In this document: in pieces, positions 26,252-34,029 of the stretch | Numbering within the stretch: the first letter of the stretch is position 1 | Layout: each line of letters opens with the position of its first letter | NCBI GenBank assembly: GCA_041495845.1 | Contig: JBGQDM010000017.1 | Span: forward strand, 1 to 44,690 | Origin: JBGQDM01 sp041495845 | Lineage (GTDB): Bacteria; Acidobacteriota; Terriglobia; Terriglobales; Acidobacteriaceae | Reading direction: 5' to 3' | DNA: 44,690 nt | The notes under the pieces: model-generated | Told to the model about the DNA's origin: nothing | What the model saw: only the letters and a program-made list of their open reading frames with translations | Database searches by the model: none | Translations under genes and position numbers: made by a program

Positions 26252-27159
26252 AACTGCAGCACATTGTCGAATCACAACAGTTTACGGTCCCTCTGCTGAT
26301 GGACCTGTTCGATCGCAGCCGCGGCATGGAGCGGGTGGTGGCGCGCGGCGGGTCACTGGACTATCAGAATCGCATTCTCGCGTCGCTTTTCTACGAGCCG
26401 TCCACGCGCACGCGCTTCTCGTTTGAGGCGGCCATGTTTCGGCTCGGCGGCCGCGTCCTTTCGACCGAGCACGCCCACGCGTTTTCGTCGGAGATCGAGG
26501 GCGAGCAGGTCGAGGATTCCATTCGCATCATCGGCAGTTACGCCGACGTGATCGTGATTCGCCACCACGAAGAGGGAGGCGCCGCTCGTGCCGCCGAGGT
26601 TTCGCTGGTTCCGATCATCAACGCCGGAGACGGCAATGGTGGCCAGCATCCCACCCAGGCCTTGCTCGATCTCTACACCATCTTTCGCCAGCGCCCGCTC
26701 GACGGCCTGAGCGTGGCCATCGTCGGCGAACTGGATCGTGGTCGCACTGCCCGCTCGCTGGCCTATCTCCTGGCCAAGTTCGAGCGGCCCCGCATCTTTT
26801 TTGTCAGCCCGCCGGAAATGCAAATGAAGCCCGACATCCTCCAGTATCTTGACCGGCACGGCGTACACTATGACCTGGAAACGGACATCCAGCAGGTTGT
26901 GAGCGAAGTGGATGTGCTCTATCTGACCCGGATCCGGCCCGACCGGTTGGCGGAAGTGCGCAAGCTGCACCACTATGCTGTGGACGCCGCCTTGCTGCGG
27001 AAGATGAAGCCCGACGCCATGATTTTGCACCCGCTGCCCCGCACCGTGGAATTAGACAAAGCGGTGGACAGCGACCCGCGCGCGCACTACTTCCGCCAGG
27101 CGGCCAATGGCCTCTACGTGCGCATGGCGCTGCTCACCATGCTGCTGGAAAAAGATTAG
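26248..27159 (+). CDS. Aspartate-carbamoyltransferase-like enzyme with altered acceptor-site residues
   Basis: 303 residues, collinear with E. coli PyrB almost residue for residue. The carbamoyl-phosphate site is intact: STRTR (52-56), Arg105 in IRHH, HPTQ (134-137), RTARS (166-170) and the HPLPR loop. The aspartate side is not: the 80s loop, SLGKKGE in E. coli, reads SSEIEGE (80-86), so the essential Lys84 position is Glu; and the RVQ motif near 229-231 is RIR (228-230), replacing the aspartate-contacting Gln by Arg. It therefore probably carbamoylates another amine, or is inactive or regulatory. Coupled to carbamate kinase by a 4-bp overlap. No regulatory PyrI or dihydroorotase lies nearby. 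Confidence 0.88.
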   Translation: MKLQHIVESQQFTVPLLMDLFDRSRGMERVVARGGSLDYQNRILASLFYEPSTRTRFSFEAAMFRLGGRVLSTEHAHAFSSEIEGEQVEDSIRIIGSYADVIVIRHHEEGGAARAAEVSLVPIINAGDGNGGQHPTQALLDLYTIFRQRPLDGLSVAIVGELDRGRTARSLAYLLAKFERPRIFFVSPPEMQMKPDILQYLDRHGVHYDLETDIQQVVSEVDVLYLTRIRPDRLAEVRKLHHYAVDAALLRKMKPDAMILHPLPRTVELDKAVDSDPRAHYFRQAANGLYVRMALLTMLLEKD

Positions 27160-27188
27160 ACACTCAAGAACTGAAACACGAGGAAACT

Positions 27189-28403
27189 ATGCCTACGATC
27201 GAAGAACGGTTGCAAACCTCCGACTTTATCGAACTCGAAAATTCCTACGGCGCTCATAACTATCATCCCCTCGATGTCGTGATTGAACGGGCCGAAGGGT
27301 GTTGGGTCTACGACGTGGAAGGCCGGCGCTATCTGGATTGCCTGGCGGCTTATTCGGCCGTCAATCAGGGACATTGCCATCCCCGCATTCTGGCGGCACT
27401 CATCGAGCAGGCGCAGAAAGTAACGCTGACCTCGCGCGCCTTCCGCAACGACCAGTTGCCGCTGCTCTATAAAGAGTTGCATGAATTGACTGGCATGGAC
27501 ATGGCGCTGCTGATGAACTCCGGCGCCGAAGCGGTGGAGACCGCAGTCAAGGCCGCGCGCAAGTGGGGGCACAAGGTCAAAGGCATTCCTGAGGGTCAGG
27601 CGGAGATCATCGTCTGCGCCAACAATTTTCACGGCCGCACCGTGACCATTGTCAGCTTCTCTACCGACCAGCAATATCGCGACGGCTTCGGCCCCTTCAC
27701 TCCGGGTTTCAAGATCATTCCTTTTGGTGATGCTGCGGCGTTGCGCGCCGCCATTACGCCCCGCACCTGCGCGTTCCTGGTTGAACCCATCCAGGGCGAA
27801 GCAGGCATCATCATGCCTCCCGCCGGGTTTCTGAAGCAGGCGGAGGGAATCTGCCGCCAGAACCGCGTGCTGCTCATCACCGACGAAATCCAGTCTGGCC
27901 TCGGACGTACCGGCAAGCTCTTTGGGTTCCAGCACGAAGACGTTCACCCCGATGCGGTGATCGTGGGCAAAGCGCTGTCCGGCGGCTTCTACCCAGTGTC
28001 GGCGGTATTGGCGCGCAAGGAAGTGCTGGGCGTTTTCAACCCCGGCGATCACGGCAGCACGTTCGGAGGTAACCCGCTGGCATGCGCCGTTGCCCGGACT
28101 GCGCTGCGGGTCCTGGTGGAAGAAGGCCTGATCGAGCGCTCGGCAGAACTCGGCAACTACTTCCTGAAACAACTCCAGTCACTGCGCAGTTCGGATGTGA
28201 AAGAAGTCCGCGGCATCGGACTCTGGATCGGCCTCGAACTCCGCAGTCCGGCGCGGCCTTACTGCGAAGCGCTGCAGCAGGAGGGCATCCTGTGCAAGGA
28301 AACGCATGACACGGTCATTCGCGTGGCGCCGCCGCTGGTGATTACGCGCGAAGAGATTGACTGGGCGGTCGCGCGCATCCGCAAGGTGATGGAGAAAAAC
28401 TGA
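27189..28403 (+). CDS. rocD: Ornithine aminotransferase
   Basis: 404 residues, class III PLP-dependent aminotransferase; ATG 27189 after GAGG. Family features include HNYHPLDVVI and YLDCLAAYSAVNQGH near the N-terminus (ornithine aminotransferase-type), MNSGAEAVETAVKAAR, NFHGRT, EPIQGEAGI, DEIQSGLGRTG and the PLP lysine in GKALSGGFYPVSA. It moves the delta-amino group of ornithine to 2-oxoglutarate, giving glutamate semialdehyde (pyrroline-5-carboxylate). It is 29 bp downstream of the ATCase-like gene and drains the ornithine made by the OTC or by the dihydrolase-fold enzyme that follows. Confidence 0.93.
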   Translation: MPTIEERLQTSDFIELENSYGAHNYHPLDVVIERAEGCWVYDVEGRRYLDCLAAYSAVNQGHCHPRILAALIEQAQKVTLTSRAFRNDQLPLLYKELHELTGMDMALLMNSGAEAVETAVKAARKWGHKVKGIPEGQAEIIVCANNFHGRTVTIVSFSTDQQYRDGFGPFTPGFKIIPFGDAAALRAAITPRTCAFLVEPIQGEAGIIMPPAGFLKQAEGICRQNRVLLITDEIQSGLGRTGKLFGFQHEDVHPDAVIVGKALSGGFYPVSAVLARKEVLGVFNPGDHGSTFGGNPLACAVARTALRVLVEEGLIERSAELGNYFLKQLQSLRSSDVKEVRGIGLWIGLELRSPARPYCEALQQEGILCKETHDTVIRVAPPLVITREEIDWAVARIRKVMEKN

Positions 28404-28459
28404 CGACTGCAGGATGGGGGCAGGCCGAGCGCCCGCCTCGCCTGCTAGGATCGCCTCGC

Positions 28460-29287
28460 ATGAAACCCACCGTCCTGGTCTGCCCGCCCACCCACTTTGC
28501 CGTCCGCGACGTGAAGAACCCCCACATGGGCGGTGTGCCGCCGGTAGATCATGATCGCGCCTGTCGCCAGTGGGAAGAGATTTGCCGCGCCTTCCAAAGA
28601 GCTGGGCTCGACGTAACCTTCATTGATCCGGTGCCAGACTTGGAAGACATGGTCTTCGCCGCCAATCAGGTGTTTGCCGGATTTCACCCCAAGCTTGGCA
28701 AGTTCATTGTGCCCAGCCACATGCGTCACGAATCCCGCCGTCGCGAAGTTCCACATTACGTCGAGTGGTTCCGTCAACGTCATTACCGCGTGATCGATTT
28801 GGCGCTCGAGGGCGAATTCCTTGAAGGCCACGGCGACCTGCTGTGGCATGGCGACCACTCGCGGGTGTGGGCGGGCCACGGTTTTCGCTCGACGCGCGGC
28901 GGTGTGGAAGTGTTCGCGGCGTTTCTGAGGGAACTCGGGGTCGCGGTCACGCCGCTCGAGTTAGTGGATCCGTACTTCTATCACCTCGACACCTGCTTCT
29001 CGGTGTTAAACGCGGAGGCGGTACTGATTTTTCCGGGCGCATTCACGCCGGAAAACCTGGCGCAAATTCGAGACCTGTGCCCGCGCGTCCACGAGATCAG
29101 CCGCGACGACGCCATGGGTTTTGTCTGCAATGGCGTCGTGGGTAACGGCTGTTACCTGACGCCACATCTTCCGCCCACACTCGCGGCGGCCCTCTCTCGG
29201 GAAAACCTTCAGCCGGTCTTGCTCGACACTTCGGAGTTCGAGAAGTCTGGCGGCAGTGCTTTCTGTTTGAAAACCCTCTTGCCGTAA
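28460..29287 (+). CDS. Arginine deiminase/dihydrolase-fold enzyme (DDAH/ArgZ-like)
   Basis: 275 residues of the amidinotransferase/DDAH superfamily. Active-site elements in order: PPTHFAVRDVKNPHM (Asn20), EDMVFAANQ (62-70, Asn69), EGHGDLL (122-128), YHLDTCFSVL (His175, Asp177) and KSGGSAFCL with nucleophile Cys269. The FAAN motif and the N20/N69 spacing resemble the cyanobacterial arginine dihydrolase ArgZ/AgrE, which turns arginine into ornithine, two ammonia and CO2; DDAH and arginine deiminase give citrulline instead. Either product feeds the upstream enzymes. Ends five bp from the convergent archaemetzincin stop. Exact substrate and product are inferred. Confidence 0.85.
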   Translation: MKPTVLVCPPTHFAVRDVKNPHMGGVPPVDHDRACRQWEEICRAFQRAGLDVTFIDPVPDLEDMVFAANQVFAGFHPKLGKFIVPSHMRHESRRREVPHYVEWFRQRHYRVIDLALEGEFLEGHGDLLWHGDHSRVWAGHGFRSTRGGVEVFAAFLRELGVAVTPLELVDPYFYHLDTCFSVLNAEAVLIFPGAFTPENLAQIRDLCPRVHEISRDDAMGFVCNGVVGNGCYLTPHLPPTLAAALSRENLQPVLLDTSEFEKSGGSAFCLKTLLP

Positions 29288-29292
29288 TCTGC

Positions 29293-29832
29293 CTAGAGGG
29301 CCGGCGAGGAAATTTCTCGCGGCACCCGTCCGCGGCAGGCCTCGCAAAGCGTGCTCTCTTTGAGGTCAATCCACTCCACCGCGTGCGACGGCGCCATGGC
29401 GCAACGATAGTCATCGCAATGGGAGAGTTGCAGCGTGTGTCCCAGTTCGTGCATGGCTTCCTTGAGCGCACGCGCGCGGAGCAAACCGTCATCTGGCGGG
29501 AGACCATAGAAGTCTTGTCGCAGTCGGAACGTCGAGAACACTGCACAAGGCCCGCCCACCTGCGCTTCGCCAAACACAAAAGTCAGAATCGGGATGTAGA
29601 GATCCACGTTGGCCACGCCCAGGAGCCTCCAGGCACCGTCGCGGCGCCAGCTTTGCATGTGGGCCAGAATCTCTGACGAGTGATATTGTTGCCGCTCTCC
29701 GTGATACGCGATCTCCGGGTCAAGACGTTCCGGGAGAATGCGGCAGGGCTTCCCCAAGCCGTCTGCCAGCTGGCGACGCAAGTGCTGGAGCAGACCGTCG
29801 TCCACGTCGCCAATCGGCAACAGGTCCAGCAT
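29293..29832 (-). CDS. Archaemetzincin-type zinc peptidase with variant motif
   Basis: 179 residues, cytoplasmic (no signal). The core reads HELGHTLQLSHCDDYRCAM, followed by LCEACR, which follows the archaemetzincin pattern HExxHxxGxxHCx4CxM..CxxC with three zinc-binding histidines, the catalytic Glu and the extra four-cysteine zinc site. One deviation stands out: the metzincin glycine is Gln (codon CAA). The upstream half (YHSSEILAHM, LGVANVDLYIPILTFVFGEA) matches the family's strand layout. Its ATG overlaps the stop of the sigma-54 regulator by one base (TAATG), so it is coupled to the two-component system. Natural substrates of archaemetzincins are unknown. Confidence 0.88.
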   Translation of the reverse strand: MLDLLPIGDVDDGLLQHLRRQLADGLGKPCRILPERLDPEIAYHGERQQYHSSEILAHMQSWRRDGAWRLLGVANVDLYIPILTFVFGEAQVGGPCAVFSTFRLRQDFYGLPPDDGLLRARALKEAMHELGHTLQLSHCDDYRCAMAPSHAVEWIDLKESTLCEACRGRVPREISSPAL

Positions 29833-31202
29833 TACGATTGGCTTTCGACCGGCTGCTTTTCTTGCGGACGGCTCCAGCCGTACCGCTTCAGTTTGTGATG
29901 CAGTGTGACCCGGTCAATATCCAAGAGCGTAGCCGCCCGGGTCTGGTTCCAGCCACAGCCCTGCAGCACGCGCAGGATGTGCGCTTTCTCCACGTCCTCT
30001 AACGCGGTTAGAATTTCGCCGGGCGCTGCCGCGGCCTTGAGGGCGAAATCCTCCTGCACCAGTTCCGGTTCGGACGCCACCACCATGGCGCGCTCGACCG
30101 CATTCTCCAATTCGCGCACATTGCCTGCCCAGTGCTGTTGTTGCAGCAAGTCCATGGCGGCCGGCGCCACCCGCGTAATTTTCTTGTTCATCTGGAGCGA
30201 AAACTTTCGCACAAAGTGGTCCACCAGAAAAGGAATGTCTTCGCGCCGCTCGCGCAATGGCGGAATGACAATATGAAATACATCAAGCCGGTAAAACAGG
30301 TCGGGACGAAACTTGCCCTCTTCGATCAGTTGCTCCAAGTTCTTGTTAGTCGCCGCCACGCAGCGGAAGTCTACTTTGATCTGCTGGTTTCCACCCACCC
30401 GCACGATCTCCCGCTCCTGCAACACTCGCAGCAAATCCGTTTGCGTCTTCAGGCTGATGTCGCCGATTTCGTCCAGGAAAACCGTGCCCCCTTCAGCAAT
30501 TTCAAACTTGCCCTTCTTGCGATACTGGGCTCCGGTAAACGCACCCTTCTCGTGCCCAAATAACTCGCTCTCCAGGAGGGTCTCGGTCAGAGCGCCGCAA
30601 TGGATGACCACCAGCGGATGAAAGCGCCGGGGGCTGGCGTGGTGGATCGCCCGCGCCACCAACTCCTTGCCTGTGCCGCTTTCGCCAGTGATGAGCACCG
30701 TCGCATCAGTTGGCCCCACCGTCTCGATGGCATCGAAAACCTTCTTCATGGCAGTGCTCTGTCCCACCATCTCTTCCGGTCGCGCCACCGCGGCCACGGT
30801 TTCACGTAGGCGCAGGTTTTCCTGTTCCGCATGGCGATGCGCCAGCGCCCGCTTCACCAGATGTGCCATGTCATCGGGGTCAAGCGGTTTGGTCACGTAG
30901 TCGTAGGCCCCGTTTTTCAGCGCGGTGACGGCTGTCTCCACCGAAGCGTAGCCGGTCATCATGATCACCATCAGATCGGGATCAATCTCGCGCATGCGGC
31001 GCTGCAGCTCGATGCCGTCCGTGCCCTGCATCTTGATGTCCACCAACGCCGCATCCCAGCGTTGTTCTGCCAATCGAGTGAGAGCGTCGCGCGCGTTTTC
31101 CGCTGCCCCGACTTCATAGCCTTCCTCGCGAAACCACTTGCTCAGGGAATCGCGTACGCTCAGTTCATCGTCCACAATCAACAGTCTGCTCGGGCTGCTC
31201 AT
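29832..31202 (-). CDS. NtrC-family sigma-54-dependent response regulator
   Basis: 456 residues in the standard order: receiver domain (2-120) with acidic pocket DDE (11-13), phospho-acceptor Asp55 in LVDIK, Thr83 and Lys105; AAA+ domain (about 143-375) with Walker A GESGTGKE (173-180), the sigma-54-contacting GAFTGA (220-225) and Walker B GTVFLDEIGD (239-248); and a C-terminal Fis-type HTH (about 405-445, NQTRAATLLDIDRVTLHHKLK). All key residues are intact. It starts three bases after the stop of the heme-type histidine kinase, its obvious partner. I found no convincing sigma-54 promoter in this window, so targets are unknown. Confidence 0.96.
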   Translation of the reverse strand: MSSPSRLLIVDDELSVRDSLSKWFREEGYEVGAAENARDALTRLAEQRWDAALVDIKMQGTDGIELQRRMREIDPDLMVIMMTGYASVETAVTALKNGAYDYVTKPLDPDDMAHLVKRALAHRHAEQENLRLRETVAAVARPEEMVGQSTAMKKVFDAIETVGPTDATVLITGESGTGKELVARAIHHASPRRFHPLVVIHCGALTETLLESELFGHEKGAFTGAQYRKKGKFEIAEGGTVFLDEIGDISLKTQTDLLRVLQEREIVRVGGNQQIKVDFRCVAATNKNLEQLIEEGKFRPDLFYRLDVFHIVIPPLRERREDIPFLVDHFVRKFSLQMNKKITRVAPAAMDLLQQQHWAGNVRELENAVERAMVVASEPELVQEDFALKAAAAPGEILTALEDVEKAHILRVLQGCGWNQTRAATLLDIDRVTLHHKLKRYGWSRPQEKQPVESQS

Positions 31203-31205
31203 GGG

Positions 31206-32840
31206 CTACCTCACTTCCGCCAGTTGCGCTTTGGTGGCCGGCCCGGCCGGTGTTGGCCCGGCCGGAAGCGTGACCGTAAACTTCGCTCCTCGTCCCACTT
31301 CCGATTGCACTTCGATCCGGCCGTGGTGGGCTTCGACGATGTTCAGGCTGATGGCCAGCCCCAGACCCGCGCTGTGCCCACCCTCCTTGGTGCTCAGGAA
31401 TGGGTCAAAAATCTGCGGCAACAGCTCTGGGGGGATACCGCAACCGTCGTCACGAATTTCAATTTGTATCTCGCTGCTCGCTGACGGCAGTCGCGTTTGA
31501 ATCCACAAATTGCCGCCGCGCGGCATGGCGTCGTGCGCGTTCATCATGAGAGCCAGCAACACTTGCTCGATCTGCGCCGGGTCGGCGGAGACCCGCGGCA
31601 GTTCGTCGGCCAGTTCTAGTTGCACCTGGATGCCGCTCATGTCCATTTGATGCTGTACCAGCCGTAGCGCACGCTCCACCACGTCGTTGAGGGCGGTGGG
31701 CTGCAGATTGATGGGTGCGGTGCGCGAAAAACTCAGCAGATTGCGCACCAGGTCACCACAGCGCCGGCTTTCGCTCGCGATCAGATTCAAACACTCCCCG
31801 GCTTCCTCTTGCTTACTTTGGATTTCGGCCCGGTCCAACCACTTTTTTAGCAGCTTGGAGTAGGTAAGAATGCCGGCCAGCGGATTGTTCACCTCGTGTG
31901 CCACCACCGCCGCCATTTTGCCCATGGACGCCATCTTTTCCACGTGCAGCATGTGTTCGTGCGCGCGCTTCAACTCGCGCGTCTTCTGTTCCACCCGGTC
32001 TTCGAGAGTCCGGCTCCACTCCAGCAGCTGGTTGTTTGCCGACTGCAGTTGGGTGCTCATGCCGTTGAAAGAGCGCGCTAGTTCGCCCAGTTCGTCCCGT
32101 GCTCCAACCGGAATCTGGTAGCCGAGATCCCCTGCGGCCAGATGTTCGGTGCCCTGGCGCAGCGACAGTACCGGTCGGTGCAGGACCTGCCACACGAACA
32201 GCCAACTCAACAGCGAGATGGCGAAGACAGCCATCACCATGTAGGCCAGCATGCGGCGACTGCTCTGCGCCAGCTGTGTGTCCGCCCGCACCAGCGAAAG
32301 ATTGGTGTCCAGCACGCCGAGGATTTGCTGACTCGCAGGATGCGCGTGGCAGGCTGCGTTGGAACAGTCGGGATGATTTTCAATGGGGCTGATAATGCCG
32401 AGAATGCGTTCTCGATTGGCGGCGCGGTAGATCCGGAAACGATCAGGCCGCTGCAAGCGCGCCAGCGGCTGCGCCTGGGCATGGCAGCCGTAACAGGCTT
32501 CCGCGCTCTTGTCCACGTTCCGGTTGATTTCCGCGGAATCGGTCGAGTAGCGGATGTTGCCGCTCTCATCGAAGATGCGCACGCGCACCACGCCCGGCTC
32601 GCCGGCGATGGTGCTCATCATCTGGTACAGGCCTTCGCGATCGTTGCGCATCATCGAATAGCTGGTGCTGCGCTTGATCAGGTCACTCACTCGCTCCGCA
32701 CTGGCCAGGGTCGCCGCCTCCAGATGCTCCCGGTGCAGGCGGATGTTGAGGTAACCGAGCAGGGCAAAAATTCCCACCAGCGCCGCCAGCAGCAACATGA
32801 TCAGCTTGGCGCTCAGACTGCGGCTGGGCAGCCAACGCAC
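31206..32840 (-). CDS. Membrane histidine kinase with two heme-c motifs in its sensor domain
   Basis: About 544 residues from GTG 32840, preceded by GGTGG; GTG 32873 or 32939 are in frame but overlap the NrfD gene. Layout: TM1 (13-31), periplasmic domain (32-197), TM2 (about 198-220), HAMP, coiled coil, HisKA with phospho-His315 (VVAHEVNNPL) and a HATPase domain (MMNAHDAM, DDGCGIP, GLGLAIS). The sensor domain holds CYGCH (116-120) and CSNAACH (159-165), a classical CxxCH and a Cx4CH, both plausible covalent heme-c sites. It should sense redox state or a heme ligand such as O2 or NO, and signal to the adjacent regulator. It sits 19 bp after the membrane oxidoreductase subunit. Confidence 0.9.
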   Translation of the reverse strand: MRWLPSRSLSAKLIMLLLAALVGIFALLGYLNIRLHREHLEAATLASAERVSDLIKRSTSYSMMRNDREGLYQMMSTIAGEPGVVRVRIFDESGNIRYSTDSAEINRNVDKSAEACYGCHAQAQPLARLQRPDRFRIYRAANRERILGIISPIENHPDCSNAACHAHPASQQILGVLDTNLSLVRADTQLAQSSRRMLAYMVMAVFAISLLSWLFVWQVLHRPVLSLRQGTEHLAAGDLGYQIPVGARDELGELARSFNGMSTQLQSANNQLLEWSRTLEDRVEQKTRELKRAHEHMLHVEKMASMGKMAAVVAHEVNNPLAGILTYSKLLKKWLDRAEIQSKQEEAGECLNLIASESRRCGDLVRNLLSFSRTAPINLQPTALNDVVERALRLVQHQMDMSGIQVQLELADELPRVSADPAQIEQVLLALMMNAHDAMPRGGNLWIQTRLPSASSEIQIEIRDDGCGIPPELLPQIFDPFLSTKEGGHSAGLGLAISLNIVEAHHGRIEVQSEVGRGAKFTVTLPAGPTPAGPATKAQLAEVR

Positions 32841-32859
32841 TGGAATCCACCGGGTTGAT

Positions 32860-34029
32860 TCAGTCTGCGGCACTGACCACCGCCCCCACCGGGAGGGGAA
32901 GCGGCGTTCGCTCCTCCGCTGGCACCGGCGGATGGACAAAAATTGGCAGGTACTTCACCGCCAAGCCAAACAGCGCAAACCCGGCCGCCGTGATGGCGCC
33001 GGTCACCGCCACCTCGGTCCAGCGCGGCACATACCTCATGCCCGCCACCTGTTCCAGACCAGTGATCCCCACATTCAGGCGGTTCGTAATGAAGCCCAGC
33101 ACCACCAGCACCGCCGCGGCATACAAGCCGCCAGGCGTCTGGCGCAGCCGACGGATCGAGAGCAGCGCCACCGGCAGGATTAGCGCCAGCGCCATTTCCA
33201 GCCAGAAGAGATACATTTCGTAGCCCGGCCGGAACGCCAGACCGAGCGCGTTGCGATGCCACAGGTCCTCCGCCCGCAGCACGCCGTAGACGCACAACAC
33301 CACCAGCAACACGCGGCCCAGTTCACGCAAGATCGAGAGCTCGAGCTGTTGACCAAAATACTTGGCGCTCAACGACGACTCGAAGATGGTCATCGCCAGT
33401 CCCACGGCGATGGCCGAAAGAAAGAAGAACACCGGGAGCAGCGGGCTGTACCAGAACGGATGCAAGCGGTTGGGCATGATCAGGTAGAGGCTGCCCAGAG
33501 ACGACTGGTGCAGGGTGGAGAGAATTACCCCCGCGATCACCAGGGGAATCGTTACCCCGCGAATGAAGCGCAAAGCGCGCTTCAGGCGAAAGCGTTCCAG
33601 CACCACAGGAGAGAATTCCAGCGCCAACACCGCGGTGTAGAGCATGACGCAGTACGCCACCTCAAACATCACCGAGTGCGGATTGCGCATGATCAGCGGG
33701 TGCCAGATGCGGTAAGGCCGCCCCAGGTCGTACATCAGCGCCACACAAACCAGCAGGTATCCGAGAAACGCGGTTAACACCGTGGGCCGGATGATGGGCT
33801 TCAGCCGCTCCAGATTGAAAATGTGCACCGCGGCCGTCAGTGTGAATCCGCCCGCCGCCAGCATCACTCCGCAGAGCACGTCGAACCCAATCCACAGGCC
33901 CCAGGGAAACTGGTCGCTCAGGTTGGTGGAGGCGCCGAGACCCTGCGTAAAGCGCACCACGGTGGCATAGAAGCCCGCCGCCATCAGCAGAAAGAAAACC
34001 AGTTTCCAGAAGGTCAGCTTGAATCTCAT
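32860..34029 (-). CDS. NrfD/HybB-type quinone-interacting membrane subunit
   Basis: 389 residues with about ten hydrophobic segments. The opening FWKLVFFLLMAAGFYATVVRFTQGLG, FPWGLWIGFDVLCGVMLAAGGF, DLGRPYRIWHPL and FEVAYCVMLYTAVLALEFSP, then LHQSSLGSLYLI and NRLNVGITGL match HybB/NrfD (polysulfide reductase NrfD family). These proteins exchange electrons with membrane quinones and always work with an Fe-S partner, here the overlapping upstream gene (ATGA, 34026-34029). No molybdopterin, hydrogenase or nitrite reductase catalytic subunit is encoded in the window, so this is an orphan electron-transfer module, probably passing electrons between quinone, Fe-S protein and the cytochrome c. Confidence 0.95.
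   Translation of the reverse strand: MRFKLTFWKLVFFLLMAAGFYATVVRFTQGLGASTNLSDQFPWGLWIGFDVLCGVMLAAGGFTLTAAVHIFNLERLKPIIRPTVLTAFLGYLLVCVALMYDLGRPYRIWHPLIMRNPHSVMFEVAYCVMLYTAVLALEFSPVVLERFRLKRALRFIRGVTIPLVIAGVILSTLHQSSLGSLYLIMPNRLHPFWYSPLLPVFFFLSAIAVGLAMTIFESSLSAKYFGQQLELSILRELGRVLLVVLCVYGVLRAEDLWHRNALGLAFRPGYEMYLFWLEMALALILPVALLSIRRLRQTPGGLYAAAVLVVLGFITNRLNVGITGLEQVAGMRYVPRWTEVAVTGAITAAGFALFGLAVKYLPIFVHPPVPAEERTPLPLPVGAVVSAAD

Noticed and set aside
32841..32939. Longer N-terminus of the heme-type histidine kinase
   Set aside because: Those codons overlap the NrfD gene by 80 bp and give an Arg-rich stretch with no family match; GTG 32840 yields a normal membrane-anchor start.
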